Source: CAVQUE01 sp046290435
GTDB taxonomy: Bacteria > Actinomycetota > Acidimicrobiia > Acidimicrobiales > UBA8592
Assembly: GCA_046290435.1 (NCBI GenBank)
Contig: JBKAGO010000068.1
Location: forward strand, 1-64,000
Direction: 5' to 3'
Length of the DNA: 64,000 nucleotides
The position numbers and the translations under genes were made by a program. Numbering within the stretch: the stretch's first letter is position 1; each line of letters begins with the position of its first letter. Below the pieces are notes generated by a model. That model was given only the letters and a program-made list of their open reading frames with translations, searched no databases and had not been told where the DNA came from. Below are positions 63,494-64,000 of the stretch, piece by piece.

Positions 63494-64000
63494 CACCACC
63501 GCGCCCGCCATGGGCAGCACCGCACGGTTCTACGTGTGCGGCGGATCGCCCGACGTCGAGGCGCGCCTGCGCAGCCGACTCGACGACCTCGAGCGACGCT
63601 GGAGCCGGTTCCTCCCCTCCTCCGAGGTCAGCCGAGCCAATGCGAACGCCGGCCGGCCGACGGCGGTGTCGCCCGAGACCCGCCTGCTGGCCGCGCAGGC
63701 GGTGCGTGCCGGCGAACTGACCTACGGCTGGTTCGACCCGCTCTTGCTCGAGCCCCTTGCCGCTGCGGGCTACGGGCAGTCCTATGAGCTCTTGGACATC
63801 ACCGACCTCGGACCGTTGGTCGCGAGCGTCGACCGCTGCGGCCCGACGGTGTCGGTGCTCGTGCGCGCCCGCGACGAGGCTGCGGCTGCGCTGGCCGTCG
63901 ACGAAGCGGCCGGAACGGTGACCGTCGGGGCCGGCGCGGGTTTCGATCCCGGTGGCATCGGCAAGGGCCTCGCTGCGGACCTGTTGGCCACCGAGGCGGT
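63480..64000 (+). CDS. apbE: ApbE-family FAD:protein FMN transferase (partial, runs off the window)
   Basis: ApbE attaches FMN covalently to a Thr or Ser of target flavoproteins. The visible 173 residues show AMGSTARFYVCGG near the start, ERRWSRFLPSSEVSRANANA, LTYGWFDPLLLEPLAAAGY and FDPGGIGKGLAADLL, the Mg/FAD-binding region. The start is probably GTG at 63480, overlapping the previous gene by 14 bases, since conserved sequence precedes the ATG at 63510. The C-terminal half lies beyond the window. The target flavoprotein is not encoded here. Confidence 0.85.
   Translation, partial: MRPVDTTAPAMGSTARFYVCGGSPDVEARLRSRLDDLERRWSRFLPSSEVSRANANAGRPTAVSPETRLLAAQAVRAGELTYGWFDPLLLEPLAAAGYGQSYELLDITDLGPLVASVDRCGPTVSVLVRARDEAAAALAVDEAAGTVTVGAGAGFDPGGIGKGLAADLLATEA

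Overview
This window is GC-rich chromosomal DNA whose gene content points to an actinobacterium, most likely of the class Acidimicrobiia. Supporting signs are an HspR-controlled dnaK-grpE-dnaJ-hspR operon with a HAIR operator, a fused Fe-S reductase resembling mycobacterial Rv0338c, a Dcd of the mycobacterial bifunctional type, LppM-like and DUF2332 proteins, and several probable leaderless starts. The taxonomic call is inference. I saw no rRNA, tRNA, insertion sequence, prophage or CRISPR array. Core metabolism dominates, with small accessory islands between core blocks.

Layout from the left. Positions 1-261 hold a diverged repeat copy and a short tandem repeat. A parDE toxin-antitoxin pair (minus) with a palindromic operator follows, then icd and folD. 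A 625-bp gene-free stretch carries a long inverted repeat and two near-identical copies of a ~122-bp repeat. purH-purN (minus), two tandem paralogous small membrane proteins (plus) and sucC-sucD (minus) come next. From 9.4 to 13.5 kb (plus) lie a Rieske-like membrane protein and a TadE/TadG/TadE-like surface trio. Then pcrA, a coiled-coil protein, a Nudix hydrolase, a sigma factor with a winged-helix regulator, an LppM-like lipoprotein, malic enzyme and PPK2.

From 21.8 to 38.8 kb most minus-strand genes make purines: purF-purM, purS-purQ-purL and purA-purD-purB-purC. Between them sit a ketopantoate-reductase-like gene, a P450-HAD pair (plus), a RelA/SpoT-like synthetase fused to a predicted LOTUS/OST-HTH domain, and a Rieske oxygenase. 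With purH-purN and folD the window encodes every de novo purine step to IMP except AIR carboxylation (purE/purK), plus the first step to AMP. An LPxTG surface protein and a five-gene branched-chain-amino-acid-type ABC transporter follow.

From 45.4 to 64 kb: a PAS histidine kinase with a response regulator whose output resembles a degenerate HD domain, the HspR chaperone operon, an RDD protein, an Amt ammonium transporter beside an orphan OmpR-type regulator, the large Fe-S reductase, a glycosyltransferase with a GGDEF-like tail, a VTT membrane protein, dcd, a DUF2332 protein, an acyl-CoA synthetase, a proline-rich protein and the start of apbE. Most transcription units end in strong GC hairpins without T-tracts, and three of these share the same GAAATCTGG arm. 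The strongest candidates for new biology are the alarmone-synthetase/LOTUS fusion, the repeat family near parDE-folD, the shared-arm hairpin family, the aromatic-tailed TadE-like protein and the glycosyltransferase-GGDEF-like fusion.
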